From an uncultured Rubripirellula sp. (GTDB lineage: Bacteria > Planctomycetota > Planctomycetia > Pirellulales > Pirellulaceae): a stretch of 64,000 nucleotides of DNA. Below are positions 27,838-37,459 of this stretch, in pieces (the first letter of the stretch is position 1; each line of letters starts with the position of its first letter). The translations under genes were made by a program, and so were the position numbers. The notes under the pieces were generated by a model. That model had not been told where the DNA came from, searched no databases, and saw only the letters and a program-made list of their open reading frames with translations. Location of the stretch: the NCBI GenBank assembly GCA_938075415.1, contig CALJHC010000013.1, positions 62,001 to 126,000 of the forward strand, given 5' to 3'.

Positions 27838-29025
27838 ATGCTAACGAACTGCATCAACCGAATGCCAATGCGAGACAAACAATCCGATGACCTGATTTCA
27901 CTCAACTGCATGGATGGACCTCGACACGACGAAATACGACTCGCACTCAGCCAAGGAGTTGGCCCGCGAACAATGAACCTTCTGTTTGAGCAACTCGGCA
28001 CCGCGTCAACCATCTTATCCACTAGCCACCAACGTTTATCAGCAATTCCGGGTATCGGACCTGGGCTTATCAAATCCATTTCCAATGCATCAACACAAGT
28101 TCCTCTCGGGGCAATTTTGGCTTGGTGCGAACAAAATAGCGTCGAACTACTTTTACATGGTGATGCGGATTACCCTTACCTGCTGGGAGAAATTGAGGAT
28201 GCCCCGCGTCTACTGTTTTGCCGCGGTCAGTTTCAACGTGACGACCAGAATGCTGTCGCCATCGTCGGCACGCGCAGGCCAACACCCTATGGACTTCAAC
28301 AAGCAATGCGGTTTGCGAGTGAGCTAGCCAATGCAGGAATCACCGTGGTCAGCGGATTAGCCAGAGGCGTTGATGGTGCCGCTCACAAGGCTTGCATCAA
28401 ATCAGGTGGCCGAACCATTGCGGTGTTAGGATCTGGATTGGGAGTTATTTATCCGCCTGAACATCGCATCCTGGCTGATCAAATTGCCAACCAAGGAGTG
28501 GTCGTATCTGAATACTCGCCACACAGCAAACCTCAGCGTGGCATGTTCCCCCAACGCAACCGCCTGATCAGTGGATTAGCGTCAGCAACATTGGTGATCG
28601 AGGCACCAGAAAGAAGCGGATCTTTAATCACCACACGGCTCGCCATGGAGCAAAACCGGGAGGTGATGGCAGTCCCCGGTCCGGTCAGCAGCCCACTCTC
28701 ACGAGGCTGCAACAAACTGATTAGTGACGGGGCAAAGCTTGTGCAATCCGTCGACGACATTCTTGAGGAATTACAACCTTTGACCGGCTTCGAAAACCAT
28801 GAAACAGAACCCTTGAGTGACTTAGATCATCCTTCCTTCCTGAATGAATCAGAGCGAAAAATCTATGAAGCGGTCGCACCTGATGGATCGCTAATAGATG
28901 AAATCATTCAAAGGACCCGCTATGCCAGTCACGAAGTCATCGCAGCGGTCAACCTTTTGGAGTTACGTCACGTTTTAATCCGTTCGGACCACCAGAAAAT
29001 CTATCGTTCAACGACACCCCCTTGA
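27838..29025 (+). CDS. dprA: DNA-processing protein DprA
   Basis: The 395 residues contain an N-terminal helix-hairpin-helix/SAM-like segment (LLSTSHQRLSAIPGIGPGLIK region). The Rossmann-like DprA core comes next: VAIVGTRRPTPYG, GITVVSGLARGVDGAAHKA, TIAVLGSGLGVIYPPEH, FPQRNRLISGLASATLVIEA and SGSLITTRLAMEQNREVMAVPGP. A C-terminal winged-helix (about 330-390) completes the protein. DprA loads RecA on incoming single-stranded DNA in natural transformation. ATG 27838 and inner ATGs at 27862 and 27868 are all possible starts. No other competence gene is in the window. Confidence 0.95.
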   Translation: MLTNCINRMPMRDKQSDDLISLNCMDGPRHDEIRLALSQGVGPRTMNLLFEQLGTASTILSTSHQRLSAIPGIGPGLIKSISNASTQVPLGAILAWCEQNSVELLLHGDADYPYLLGEIEDAPRLLFCRGQFQRDDQNAVAIVGTRRPTPYGLQQAMRFASELANAGITVVSGLARGVDGAAHKACIKSGGRTIAVLGSGLGVIYPPEHRILADQIANQGVVVSEYSPHSKPQRGMFPQRNRLISGLASATLVIEAPERSGSLITTRLAMEQNREVMAVPGPVSSPLSRGCNKLISDGAKLVQSVDDILEELQPLTGFENHETEPLSDLDHPSFLNESERKIYEAVAPDGSLIDEIIQRTRYASHEVIAAVNLLELRHVLIRSDHQKIYRSTTPP

Positions 29026-29067
29026 TAACCGCCCTAGTTTCAAGGCTTACAAAGAAACCGACTGAAA

Positions 29068-29337
29068 TCACCAGAACCAAGGCTGCAAAATCTTGCATGA
29101 CCTTGGATTGGTCACTGTCACTGGATCCCCAGACAAGTCAAACAGGAGGCGTTTGAGTAGGGGTTGAATCACACCACCTTGCAAAACCTTAAGAACGGTG
29201 CGTTTCAATGCGTAACCTGTCCAGCTGAATGCTTCTGGCTCGATCAACCATCGATCCACTGTACCGTTTATCCTCGCCTCAGCCATCTGCCGGTAACTTC
29301 CGGCTTTACAAGCTGAAGCAGATTCTAGGATCTGCAT
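29068..29337 (-). CDS. doubtful small ORF overlapping the end of the DUF4332-like gene
   Basis: The frame starts at an ATG that overlaps the last codons of the upstream gene by 13 bases and encodes 89 residues with a mixed, moderately plausible composition. I recognise no domain. It could be a coupled small gene, an out-of-frame remnant of a longer version of the upstream protein, or chance. Confidence 0.25.
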   Translation of the reverse strand: MQILESASACKAGSYRQMAEARINGTVDRWLIEPEAFSWTGYALKRTVLKVLQGGVIQPLLKRLLFDLSGDPVTVTNPRSCKILQPWFW

Positions 29338-29924
29338 TCCTGCGCCGCCAACCTCTGCTTCATGGAGCAGTGATCAATCCAAGTTTTAATTACGGAAACG
29401 CTCGGAAGGGCTCTGCCCCGCAACTGCTCTCGACCCTGACTACTTTCGGAGTAGCGTTCCATATCCCGACGCAAGCGAAGCGGTGAGTCCAAGGCCAAAG
29501 TCCGAGCGTGCCTTCGATGGACATTGAATAAAAGCATCGCGTCCGCTGGCATCATTTCAGGTATCGAAGCCGAAACTCGAATGGCACGTTGGTAACGACG
29601 GATCGTAAACTTGGCTTTGCGTTTGGCAGAAAAATGCTTCGCAATCAGCTCCGCATCCGCCTCCAGCAAATCACCTGCAGTCTCAATGCCATGCTCACGC
29701 AAACGCTCACATCGCTTGAGAGAACACAACTTCAATTGCTCGAGAGGCATCATGGCGATTGTTTCATCATGTCGCACACCAGAAGTCGGTTCGTCAAGTT
29801 CTTCTGAATTAACAGTCCCTTGATCATCAACCTTAAAATGCACACGCACCAAGGACGGCACCAAAGCACCCTCGGATTCACGAGTCAATTTCCTCAGAAT
29901 CCATTGATAAATCAGCTTAAACAT
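29325..29924 (-). CDS. DUF4332-like helix-hairpin-helix protein
   Basis: The ATG at 29924 (MFKLIYQWILRKL) gives 199 residues. The centre contains a helix-hairpin-helix-like segment, CERLREHGIETAGDLLEAD (about 85-105). A basic helical region follows (KRKAKFTIRRYQRAIRVSASIPEM), then HRRHARTLALDSPLRLRRDMERY. This order resembles planctomycete proteins with DUF4332, a family expected to bind nucleic acid through helix-hairpin-helix folds. The function is unknown. It is read in the same direction as the YhaN-like gene but 386 bases away, so it is probably separate. Confidence 0.7.
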   Translation of the reverse strand: MFKLIYQWILRKLTRESEGALVPSLVRVHFKVDDQGTVNSEELDEPTSGVRHDETIAMMPLEQLKLCSLKRCERLREHGIETAGDLLEADAELIAKHFSAKRKAKFTIRRYQRAIRVSASIPEMMPADAMLLFNVHRRHARTLALDSPLRLRRDMERYSESSQGREQLRGRALPSVSVIKTWIDHCSMKQRLAAQECRS

Positions 29925-30310
29925 CGCGGTTCCGTCCACCCTACTTTTCTAAGTCCGTTTCAGAAAACATTCTTCACGATCTGACTGAATCATCCAAGCT
30001 CAATAACCATCCAAATCACCAGCCCTCAAAAACCAACTCATGCCATGCTTTCCATCACAGGAAAGTCTTTACCGCCGGGTCACAACCCGTTCGCTACAGA
30101 AATTGCTGCACACCAACATCCCTCGAGAATCATGCTTTTCCACGATTGATTCATTCAACCAAGACCACTGCCACCCGGCAGGCCTCACAGAGCGATCGGA
30201 GTGTTGCTAGATACGAGCGTCGCCAACTTACTTGCGCCATCAATGCGTTCTCCTTTTTCAACCAAACCACAGCGATAAAAAGGGCGAAGGCCTAGTACTC
30301 GTCGACACTA
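29925..30310. other. intergenic gap, nothing recognised
   Basis: The gap between the YhaN-like gene and the DUF4332-like gene (both minus) has no clear hairpin with T run and no coding frame I can support. Confidence 0.5.
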
Positions 30311-33300
30311 TCATGCGACTTCTTGCTGATCTTCAGAAATTGAGTCATCTGAATCCTCATCAACATCCTCGTATTCAACATCCTCGTATTCGTCGTCCTC
30401 GTATTCGTCGTCCTCTTGTTCGTCGTCCTCTTGTTCGTCGTCCTCGTATTCGCCGTCCTCGTGTTCGCACACCTGACCGTCTTCTTCTCCGACGGCTTCC
30501 TTTTTGTTTCCCAAGTCCCCGGGCGAATCCTCAACATCTTCGTACTCCTCTTCCGCCTCAACGTCCTCCAGCACACCATCAACGTTCGTATTGTCTTGAT
30601 TGATTGCCGTTGGTTCCGTCACACCATCATCCGACTCACTCCCGGTCGAATCCCGAGGGTCTCGGAGAAAATCTTCAGGATCTCTTTCAAACCATGCCCA
30701 TTGAATTCCGCCAACAGCCGGGTCGGGTTTTCCATCGGAATCTGACGGTGACACTATCGAGCGATCAGCATTGTCTTCGATTGAATCAAGCGACTCTCTT
30801 GTGTCACTGGTCCGCTGAATTGCTCTTTCCTCATCGTCAACCTTTGTCGGATTTCGCGACAAAGGCTCAACAGAGCCATCGAATCCATGATCCTTCAGTC
30901 CACCATCCCTTGTTTGACTGACTGATGATGAATCCGAAACATCCAGTTCATCGTCAGTCGTTACGGAGGGATCACCATCGGTGGGTTCGTCTCCCAACAC
31001 TACGGCCCTGCCCGGTGTTCCATGGGGTGGCATGATTCGAATCTCCACACCAATTGTTTTAAACATTTCAACAATGTGTTGGTGACAGGTGAACATCAAC
31101 ACCTGGTGCCCCAAATCAGAAAAACTCTTCAAGGTTTTGGCAGCATACAAGGCTCGGTCCTGATCAAAATTAACGAGCACATCATCCAAAACCAGTGGCA
31201 ATGCGACTCCACGCCGGGCGTAGGTGGCCACCAACGACAAACGCAATGCGACAAAAACAGCCTCCCTCGTTCCACGGCTCAGAAACTCCAATCGTATTGG
31301 CTCACCCCCGGCATCATCGATTTTCAATTGGTTAGTCCCCAACGGTGTCCAAACTCGCTTGTACTTACCGTTGGTCAATTGCTCCAAAAAATTAGAAGCC
31401 TCTCGCAAAGTCTCAGGCTGCCGTTCTTTTTCAAACGCTGCACAAACATCCTGAAGCAGGAAACTAGCCGTTGCGAGAGCCTGCCAGCGTCTTATCACGG
31501 ATTCAATTTTGCGTTCAACGCATCCCAATTCAATCTGACAAACCGCCAAGCGACCATCCTCAGCAAGGTGTTTCATCTGCTGAGTGAGTTCACCTTTCTG
31601 GATCTGCAACTGAGAAACACGATTCTCAGTTTCTGAAATTTGTGCTGTCAACGATTCCCAGCGTTTTTCAAGATCACCGACGGTTGCACCTTCAATCTCT
31701 TCAGCGATCTCCTCCTGCCCGAAGTGCGCACCGATCATTTGCGTGATCGTGTAATCAAGTTCAGTGTGTTGCTGATTGGCTTCTGTTAATTCCGACTTGC
31801 GATCAACAAATTGGTTAAATTGCTCGGCACTCTCGACACCACATTTCACCCACAAGGATCGCCGCTGTTGCTCACCTAGTTCCAGTGAGAGTTCGCAAGT
31901 ATTTTGTTGCTTCTTCAGTTGAAGATCCTGCTCTTTCAATTCCCTGCGACACTCAACCCATTCCATTTGCCGGGAAAGTTCTTCCTCAAGATGCTTCAAT
32001 TGATCGACCGGTCCTGATCGCATTCTTGCCATCATTCGTTCATCGACCAACGCCTCTTCATCAGCTTCGTCAGACCATCGATCCTCTCGGTTGGATTCCA
32101 TTGCTTCGAAGTAAAGGTTCTCAATCCGATTGGCAATCGAACGACGCTCTTGTTGCCGCTGCTGCTGCTCCTCCTGCAGTTGATCCAATCGACGCGCGCT
32201 CGCTTGAAGCTGCTCATATCTTGACTTTAAAGTCTTTACCGTCGATGGCGACATGGATCGACTCAGCCCAAGAGACTCCAACGCATCAGACCATGATGAC
32301 TTGGCTTTCTTGAGTTCAACAGCAGCCTTGGACCCTTGACTGCTTGCCAATTCAACAGCCTGCTTAGCAGCTTCGTGAAGATGATACGTTGGCAGGGTCG
32401 CCTCCAATTCAGCCAGCAAAACTTCCTTCTCGCGGACTTGAACCTCAAGAGACCCGTCCGGTCCACTGACAGCAGCATCGATCTTGGCACACTCCGATTC
32501 CACCTCGCGAATCTGGCGACGAACTGAATCAATCTGATGTTCGCAGGATTCCCGATCAAGACCTGTCTGATGCTGACCTTTCTCACGACCAAAATAATAA
32601 AACATCAAACCCATGAATCCCATCAGGATGCACAGCAAGCCCCAGCTGGTATCAGGATAGGTGACCAAGAAAGTCAGTCCGATCACGTGCGCGACGCCGT
32701 AGACCAAAGACATTCCGCCAAAGATGAAAGGAACCGCAAGCAAGAACAGTCGATCAACCGGCAAGGCCTCCGCCGTTGTTAACTCCACCGTCTCTCGTTC
32801 CAAATCGCGATAGTGACGTTTGAGGTTATGGAGGTGCTCACCAAGATCCGTTCGATTTCGCAGCGTTGAGATTTCTTCGCCAGTGTTCCGAATCGCTTGT
32901 TGCAAATCGGCCGCATGTGCTTTCTCGAGCACTTTTCCCAGAACTTCACCAATTCGGTCGGCACTTGCCTGATGCTCCTTGGCCTGGGACCTCGCTTGCC
33001 GCATCAAAAAGAGTTGCTCTTTGACCTGCTTTGCAGGCATGGAAAGGGTTGCGATGGAACGACTGGATAAATCGGGAAGTGATTCGTGCTGACCATTGAG
33101 AAACGCCTGCCAATCAACTTGCTCTAAACCGAGACGTTCCGCGCATAACTCCACCTGTCGCCGTGCTTTAGCGATCTGTTCGTCAAGACGACTGACCTGC
33201 TCCTCAAGCGTTTCAATCCAAGGAACCAACTGGGAGGCAGCTTCAATCCGCCCTTGCAACTCCGACAAGCGACGGCTGACAGGGTACTGCTCTGCCTCAT

Positions 33301-34228
33301 GTCGTATTTCACGCCGTTTTTCCTTGATTTCCTCCAGACGGATGCGACTTTCCTCTATCTCCGATTCAATGCCTGCCAACTGTTCCGGTGCTTCATCGGG
33401 AAGGATCCCCTCGCGTCTCAGCGTTTCGATACGATGTTCTAGCGCACGTCGTTGACACCAATTTTCATAGACTCCTGTGGCAACCTCCACACATCTTGCC
33501 TCATGTTCGTGAAGCGCAATGCGTTGGGTAAGCTCTTGGATTTCATGTTGCTGGCTGAGCTTTTGTGATGCAAGCTCGCTCCAGAGAGCACCACTGTGAG
33601 TCTGCTCCTGAACCTCACGTCGCAAACGTTCACGTTTTTCGATTAATTCGCTCAGCCGTTCACCGTCCGGATCCTTTGTTGGATCCGAGTGCCCGACTGC
33701 GTCAGCACGAGCCTTGCGCAAACTCCGAATCACGTCGACCAATGACACACGATCCACACCACTGGACAGCTTGTAGAGTTCATCGGCCGCAGCGGTGTCA
33801 TCAAGAGTGCTCAGTTCTTGCAGTTCCCGCAATCCAATGGCAAAGACGTTGGTGAAGGTTGCTTCGTCAATTTGCCCCAGCAGACCTGATAATCGGTGCT
33901 GCCCCTGTCGCAGCCCATCCTTGCCAGTGACCGAGAGCTGGCCCGCTTGAGCTCCATCGATCGAAGGAGGCTGCCTGCGGATTTTGTAGCCCTCACCTTG
34001 ACAGGAAACCTGTAAAGCTCCACCGGGAGAGCCACCGAATACTGGAGGCAAATATTTCCCTTGCCGCTGCGACGAAAATCCATAAAGCATCGCGCGGACG
34101 AATTGCATCAGCGTTGTCTTACCAGCCTCATTGGGGCCGTAAAACATCGTCATTCCATCTTCAAGCGAATCAACAGTTAGACCTGTCCAAACGCCAAACC
34201 CGTCAATTTGAATCTCTTTGACTTTCAT
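30311..34228 (-). CDS. YhaN/SbcC-like AAA ATPase with membrane segment and acidic tail
   Basis: The start ATG at 34228 overlaps the upstream stop in an ATGA, so translation is coupled; the product has 1305 residues. The N-terminus MKVKEIQIDGFGVW and Walker A YGPNEAGKTTLMQF (about 30) are typical of RecF/SbcC/YhaN ATPases. Long heptad-like coiled coils follow (about 200-480 and 560-900), interrupted by two hydrophobic helices (about 490-550). The signature LSRGTREAVFVALRLSL and Walker B LPLVLDDVLVNFD (about 1015) close the ATPase head. From about 1075 a 230-residue Asp/Glu-rich tail follows, ending in EYEDD/EQEDD repeats. B. subtilis YhaN has the same head, coils and central hydrophobic part and pairs with YhaO. 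DNA repair at the membrane is a plausible role. Confidence 0.88.
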   Translation of the reverse strand: MKVKEIQIDGFGVWTGLTVDSLEDGMTMFYGPNEAGKTTLMQFVRAMLYGFSSQRQGKYLPPVFGGSPGGALQVSCQGEGYKIRRQPPSIDGAQAGQLSVTGKDGLRQGQHRLSGLLGQIDEATFTNVFAIGLRELQELSTLDDTAAADELYKLSSGVDRVSLVDVIRSLRKARADAVGHSDPTKDPDGERLSELIEKRERLRREVQEQTHSGALWSELASQKLSQQHEIQELTQRIALHEHEARCVEVATGVYENWCQRRALEHRIETLRREGILPDEAPEQLAGIESEIEESRIRLEEIKEKRREIRHEAEQYPVSRRLSELQGRIEAASQLVPWIETLEEQVSRLDEQIAKARRQVELCAERLGLEQVDWQAFLNGQHESLPDLSSRSIATLSMPAKQVKEQLFLMRQARSQAKEHQASADRIGEVLGKVLEKAHAADLQQAIRNTGEEISTLRNRTDLGEHLHNLKRHYRDLERETVELTTAEALPVDRLFLLAVPFIFGGMSLVYGVAHVIGLTFLVTYPDTSWGLLCILMGFMGLMFYYFGREKGQHQTGLDRESCEHQIDSVRRQIREVESECAKIDAAVSGPDGSLEVQVREKEVLLAELEATLPTYHLHEAAKQAVELASSQGSKAAVELKKAKSSWSDALESLGLSRSMSPSTVKTLKSRYEQLQASARRLDQLQEEQQQRQQERRSIANRIENLYFEAMESNREDRWSDEADEEALVDERMMARMRSGPVDQLKHLEEELSRQMEWVECRRELKEQDLQLKKQQNTCELSLELGEQQRRSLWVKCGVESAEQFNQFVDRKSELTEANQQHTELDYTITQMIGAHFGQEEIAEEIEGATVGDLEKRWESLTAQISETENRVSQLQIQKGELTQQMKHLAEDGRLAVCQIELGCVERKIESVIRRWQALATASFLLQDVCAAFEKERQPETLREASNFLEQLTNGKYKRVWTPLGTNQLKIDDAGGEPIRLEFLSRGTREAVFVALRLSLVATYARRGVALPLVLDDVLVNFDQDRALYAAKTLKSFSDLGHQVLMFTCHQHIVEMFKTIGVEIRIMPPHGTPGRAVVLGDEPTDGDPSVTTDDELDVSDSSSVSQTRDGGLKDHGFDGSVEPLSRNPTKVDDEERAIQRTSDTRESLDSIEDNADRSIVSPSDSDGKPDPAVGGIQWAWFERDPEDFLRDPRDSTGSESDDGVTEPTAINQDNTNVDGVLEDVEAEEEYEDVEDSPGDLGNKKEAVGEEDGQVCEHEDGEYEDDEQEDDEQEDDEYEDDEYEDVEYEDVDEDSDDSISEDQQEVA
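30364..30470. repeat. 15-bp coding tandem repeat (acidic tail)
   Basis: Seven copies of a unit like TCCTCGTATTCGTCG recur every 15 bases from 30366. On the minus strand they encode five-residue units EYEDD, EQEDD or EYEDV in frame. This kind of tract is prone to copy-number change. Confidence 0.95.
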
Positions 34229-35469
34229 CCGTTCTGCACCCAATCTGGCTTTCCACCACGCAATAACTCAACACCAATTTTTGTTGCATTACTTAGCGTT
34301 TCAAGACGATCCGGCGACGAGACCTCAGCCAACTTGCTTGCGGTGGGCGACCTGATTGAAAGGTGTTCCTCGGTTAATGGCGTCAGATCCAAGGGAACCT
34401 TCTCGTCATGATAATGCTTTTCCGCGACTCGCAAGAAATCACCCAAGATTGTCTCCTCATTCAACCACTCCTGGGGATACTCCGTGGGTGGTGTCAAGGT
34501 CATCGATAACGACCATGCCGCTGGCTCACCCTGCCCGTACTCACATCGCGCCCACTCTAAAATCTTATCGAGATCTCCCAACGCCCCAAGCTCATTGGCA
34601 TCGCTGCAGACTACCTCCCATGCGATCAGAAGATGTCGTGAACCGTGATCAACTTGAAGCTGATAAATTTTCTCCCCAATCAGATTTTCAACACTTCCAA
34701 CTGCGGCTACTTCTTTCTGGTCAAATCGGATTCGGCAATATCGAAACTCATCCGTGTCTTGATGCTGAATTCTTATGTTTTGATCCCCGTCAACATCAAT
34801 CAGACTGAATCCGTGGTGTCCCTCCTCCTGCAAGGATCTTCCTTGAGTGGATCCGCAGTAGTGTGCAACCCTCAGTTCACTGTCCTCAACCGATTCACGC
34901 TGGTGTCTGCCACCTAGGGCCCAATAGTTAATCACCCCATCCGTAAGATCCGCGGCGCAAAAATCTCCGTAGCCGACTCCAATCGTTAAATCAGACGAAG
35001 CATCCACCTGAAAGCTGGGGATATCGAGCTGCAAGCAACCCTCAGAACTACGTCCCACCACTCGACAGATCGTGCGACCGGCACGTTCAACAGGCATGAC
35101 CTGTGTTTGCTGTTTGGAAAACAAAGTCACATTATCGGGAAGCTCAATCGATTCAGGCCATGCATCAGGGTCGTCCGCAATTCCTCCGCTCCAATAGATA
35201 GGCTTGTTCTTTGCCTGAAGACTCTCAAAACCATTCAGAAGTAATGACATTCCATAGGGACCTGCGGCCAGCGGATTAATCAGATCACCGCTGAGAACAA
35301 CGAAATCGACATGATCTGATAAAGCAGCTTCAAAGACAGACTCAACCGCCCTGCGCGGAGCTTGTGTCATCAAATCACATAAATGCGATGGCAAGGACTC
35401 AAGATCGCCCAGCGGTCTCTCGAGATGAAAATCGCTAGCGTGTATAAAGCGGAATGACTCGCCTGGCAT
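34225..35469 (-). CDS. YhaO/SbcD-like metallophosphoesterase-fold protein, probably inactive
   Basis: The ATG at 35469 (MPGESFRFIHASDFHL) gives 414 residues, typical for YhaO; the frame is open upstream to 35538. Motif I (HASDFHLERPLG) and motif II (VVLSGDLINP) are intact. Motif III, normally GNHD/E, is replaced by WSGGIADDPDAW. The later His-bearing motifs are altered too: GYGDF where GLHxx is expected, and YWALGGRHQ where YWALGHIH is usual. At least four expected metal ligands are therefore missing. The C-terminal capping part keeps family features (CGSTQGRSLQEEGHHG). It is coupled to the YhaN-like ATPase, so the pair likely forms a complex even if nuclease activity is lost. Confidence 0.85.
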   Translation of the reverse strand: MPGESFRFIHASDFHLERPLGDLESLPSHLCDLMTQAPRRAVESVFEAALSDHVDFVVLSGDLINPLAAGPYGMSLLLNGFESLQAKNKPIYWSGGIADDPDAWPESIELPDNVTLFSKQQTQVMPVERAGRTICRVVGRSSEGCLQLDIPSFQVDASSDLTIGVGYGDFCAADLTDGVINYWALGGRHQRESVEDSELRVAHYCGSTQGRSLQEEGHHGFSLIDVDGDQNIRIQHQDTDEFRYCRIRFDQKEVAAVGSVENLIGEKIYQLQVDHGSRHLLIAWEVVCSDANELGALGDLDKILEWARCEYGQGEPAAWSLSMTLTPPTEYPQEWLNEETILGDFLRVAEKHYHDEKVPLDLTPLTEEHLSIRSPTASKLAEVSSPDRLETLSNATKIGVELLRGGKPDWVQNG

Positions 35470-36093
35470 TGGTTCCCTCCATGCAATCGACTGATCAACG
35501 TGGCGTGAAAACACAGTCCGGTGCAGCGTTGAATTCAAGTCAACGTCGTTTCACAACGTCAAATCAAAAACGGAGTGTTCAGGATGCCAATCTCCTCCCA
35601 CCATCAACACCAAACTCGACTCATCGTGCAGCGCGCAGACATCAAGAAACACATTCACGCCGGATAAACGAACAATCAAAAAATCGTCGCTCCATCCACA
35701 CCAGAAAAACTCACATCTACGTAAGGTGGGCAGTTTAACGAGAATTGTTAATCAAGGCCAAGTCGGATTCCAGATCGCAAATGCTAGCAATGGCCGTGGC
35801 CTCGGATGCGAGGGTAATTCTGGCCGCTAGAGGTTCTTGAAAGAAGGGTTCCTGAAAGCGGAAGTCTTGCAAGCGGAAGTCCTGAAAGCGGAAGTCTTGA
35901 AAGACAAAAAAGAAAGCTCACCGGAAACAACATCCGCGATTGCAAGGCCACACTCATCACCACGACCAAGCGGAAAGATGCCTCCGTTGCTTGGGTTAAC
36001 CGTGAGAAAACAATTCCGCAGCAACGAATTGGCAACTTGGCGGCGAGAGAGGATACACAGTTCGCCAAACCGGTCACCGAATCTTCGGATTGT
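35470..36093. other. intergenic gap with 15-bp repeat
   Basis: The gap lies upstream of the YhaO-like gene and downstream of a propeller gene. It contains the 15-bp repeat at 35836-35905. A 65-codon minus-strand frame (35827-36024) spans the repeat, which it translates as TSAFR-like units, but I cannot support it as a gene. Confidence 0.5.
35836..35905. repeat. 15-bp tandem repeat, about 4.5 copies
   Basis: The unit is CCTGAAAGCGGAAGT, with copies at 35836, 35851, 35866, 35881 and a partial one at 35896. The period is a multiple of three, and both strands stay open through it (KAEVL on plus, TSAFR on minus). Confidence 0.9.
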
Positions 36094-37413
36094 CTACTCA
36101 GACAGGCAATACAGATGCTTCGCACCCCTGAGGAACAACTGATTACCTGCGATGGCAGGGGATGCATCAAAACGTTCCTCCAAGTGATTGACGGCAACCA
36201 CCTCCAGATCCACTGATTTTTTCATCACCACCACCGTCCCATCTCGGCCACACCAAAACACGTGACCATCCGCACCAACTGGTGAAGAATAAAGGTTGGA
36301 CAATTCGCCAACACGAGAAGGCCCAAAGGCATTCTCGCCCGTCTCGGAGTGAACACAACTAATGATCGCTTGATTGGATTGGTTGTAATAGAGCAATCCA
36401 TCGTACAGCAACGGTGAGGGGATGTAGGGTGTGGCTCGACTCTTTCGCCACAAGAGCTGATTGCTATCGGTCAAATCACCTTTCAAAGACAAGGGAATTG
36501 CAATCGCCGCATAGCCTTGGTAACCACTCATGCAGATCACGTGATCACCATCCACCACAGGGCAGGGAATCACATTTCCACTTAGTCCGCCGCACTCCCA
36601 GATCAAATCGCCATCACTGAGGTCATAACTACGTATCGCATTTGAAGCAGCAGTGATGACCTGCTGCTTTCCGGAATGCTCGACGACTCGAGGTGTAGCC
36701 CAGGCATTTCCCTCATCACGCTCTCGTTTCCAGCGGGTTTCTCCCGTCTTAGCATCAATGACCTCAATTGCGCTTTTCCCCGCATGATCACGAACAATCA
36801 CCAGGTTACCTTGATGCAACACAGGGGAACCGCCTTCACCCAGGCTCGAGCCAACCTTGATCTCTCCCAAATCACGCTGCCAAAGCTTGTTGCCATCAAG
36901 ATCAAAACAAAAAAGGCCAGCGGAGCCAAACCAGCAATAGACGTGTTCTCCGTCTGTGGTCGGTGACGCGGGAGCAAAATCATTATCGTTATGCGCCCCA
37001 TCGTGCGGTATTTTAGCCGCAGCAACTTGACGCCAACGCACCTTCCCGGTGTTACGTTCCAAACACAACACCACATACTCGTGAACTCGATTAGGTTTCT
37101 TGATGTCAAAAAAGTTCGTCTTTGGTTGATCCTGTGGATCCGGAATTGATGCATCTTTTTGATCAGTTTCAACCGTCGTCAAAACAAAGACATTTTCTCC
37201 CCATATGATGGGAGTAGAGGTACCATTGCCCTCCACTTCAACTTTCCATTGAACGTTTTCCGTTTCGCTCCACGACTTGGGCGGCTTTCCATGAGGCGCC
37301 ACCCCTGTTGCTTCCGGGCCTCTCCATTGATGCCAATTCGAGGAGGCCTCGTCCGCAACAACCGAAGTACCGAACAACAGCAACAGAACAAAGGTGAGTG
37401 AGAAATAACGCAT
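36094..37413 (-). CDS. secreted PQQ-like beta-propeller protein
   Basis: The 439 residues start with a clear signal peptide (MRYFSLTFVLLLLFGTSVVA). The mature N-terminus WHQWRGPEATGVAP is typical of planctomycete propeller proteins (WPQWRGP motif). Repeats of the PQQ-like type follow, for example VLTTVETD, GKVRWRQVAA, DGNKLWQRDLG, GSPVLHQGNLVIVRD and GETRWKRER, forming one propeller. No catalytic domain is seen. It lies 46 bases after the DUF1552 gene on the same strand, so it may be the last gene of that operon. Substrate and role are unknown. Confidence 0.87.
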   Translation of the reverse strand: MRYFSLTFVLLLLFGTSVVADEASSNWHQWRGPEATGVAPHGKPPKSWSETENVQWKVEVEGNGTSTPIIWGENVFVLTTVETDQKDASIPDPQDQPKTNFFDIKKPNRVHEYVVLCLERNTGKVRWRQVAAAKIPHDGAHNDNDFAPASPTTDGEHVYCWFGSAGLFCFDLDGNKLWQRDLGEIKVGSSLGEGGSPVLHQGNLVIVRDHAGKSAIEVIDAKTGETRWKRERDEGNAWATPRVVEHSGKQQVITAASNAIRSYDLSDGDLIWECGGLSGNVIPCPVVDGDHVICMSGYQGYAAIAIPLSLKGDLTDSNQLLWRKSRATPYIPSPLLYDGLLYYNQSNQAIISCVHSETGENAFGPSRVGELSNLYSSPVGADGHVFWCGRDGTVVVMKKSVDLEVVAVNHLEERFDASPAIAGNQLFLRGAKHLYCLSE

Positions 37414-37459
37414 GGAGAATGCCTTGGTTGGTAAAAAAGATTTCGCGAATCCTGCCGTC

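Noticed and set aside
30232-30603. Plus-strand proline/arginine/histidine-rich ORF
   Set aside because: It is the antisense of the 15-bp acidic tail repeat of the YhaN-like gene.
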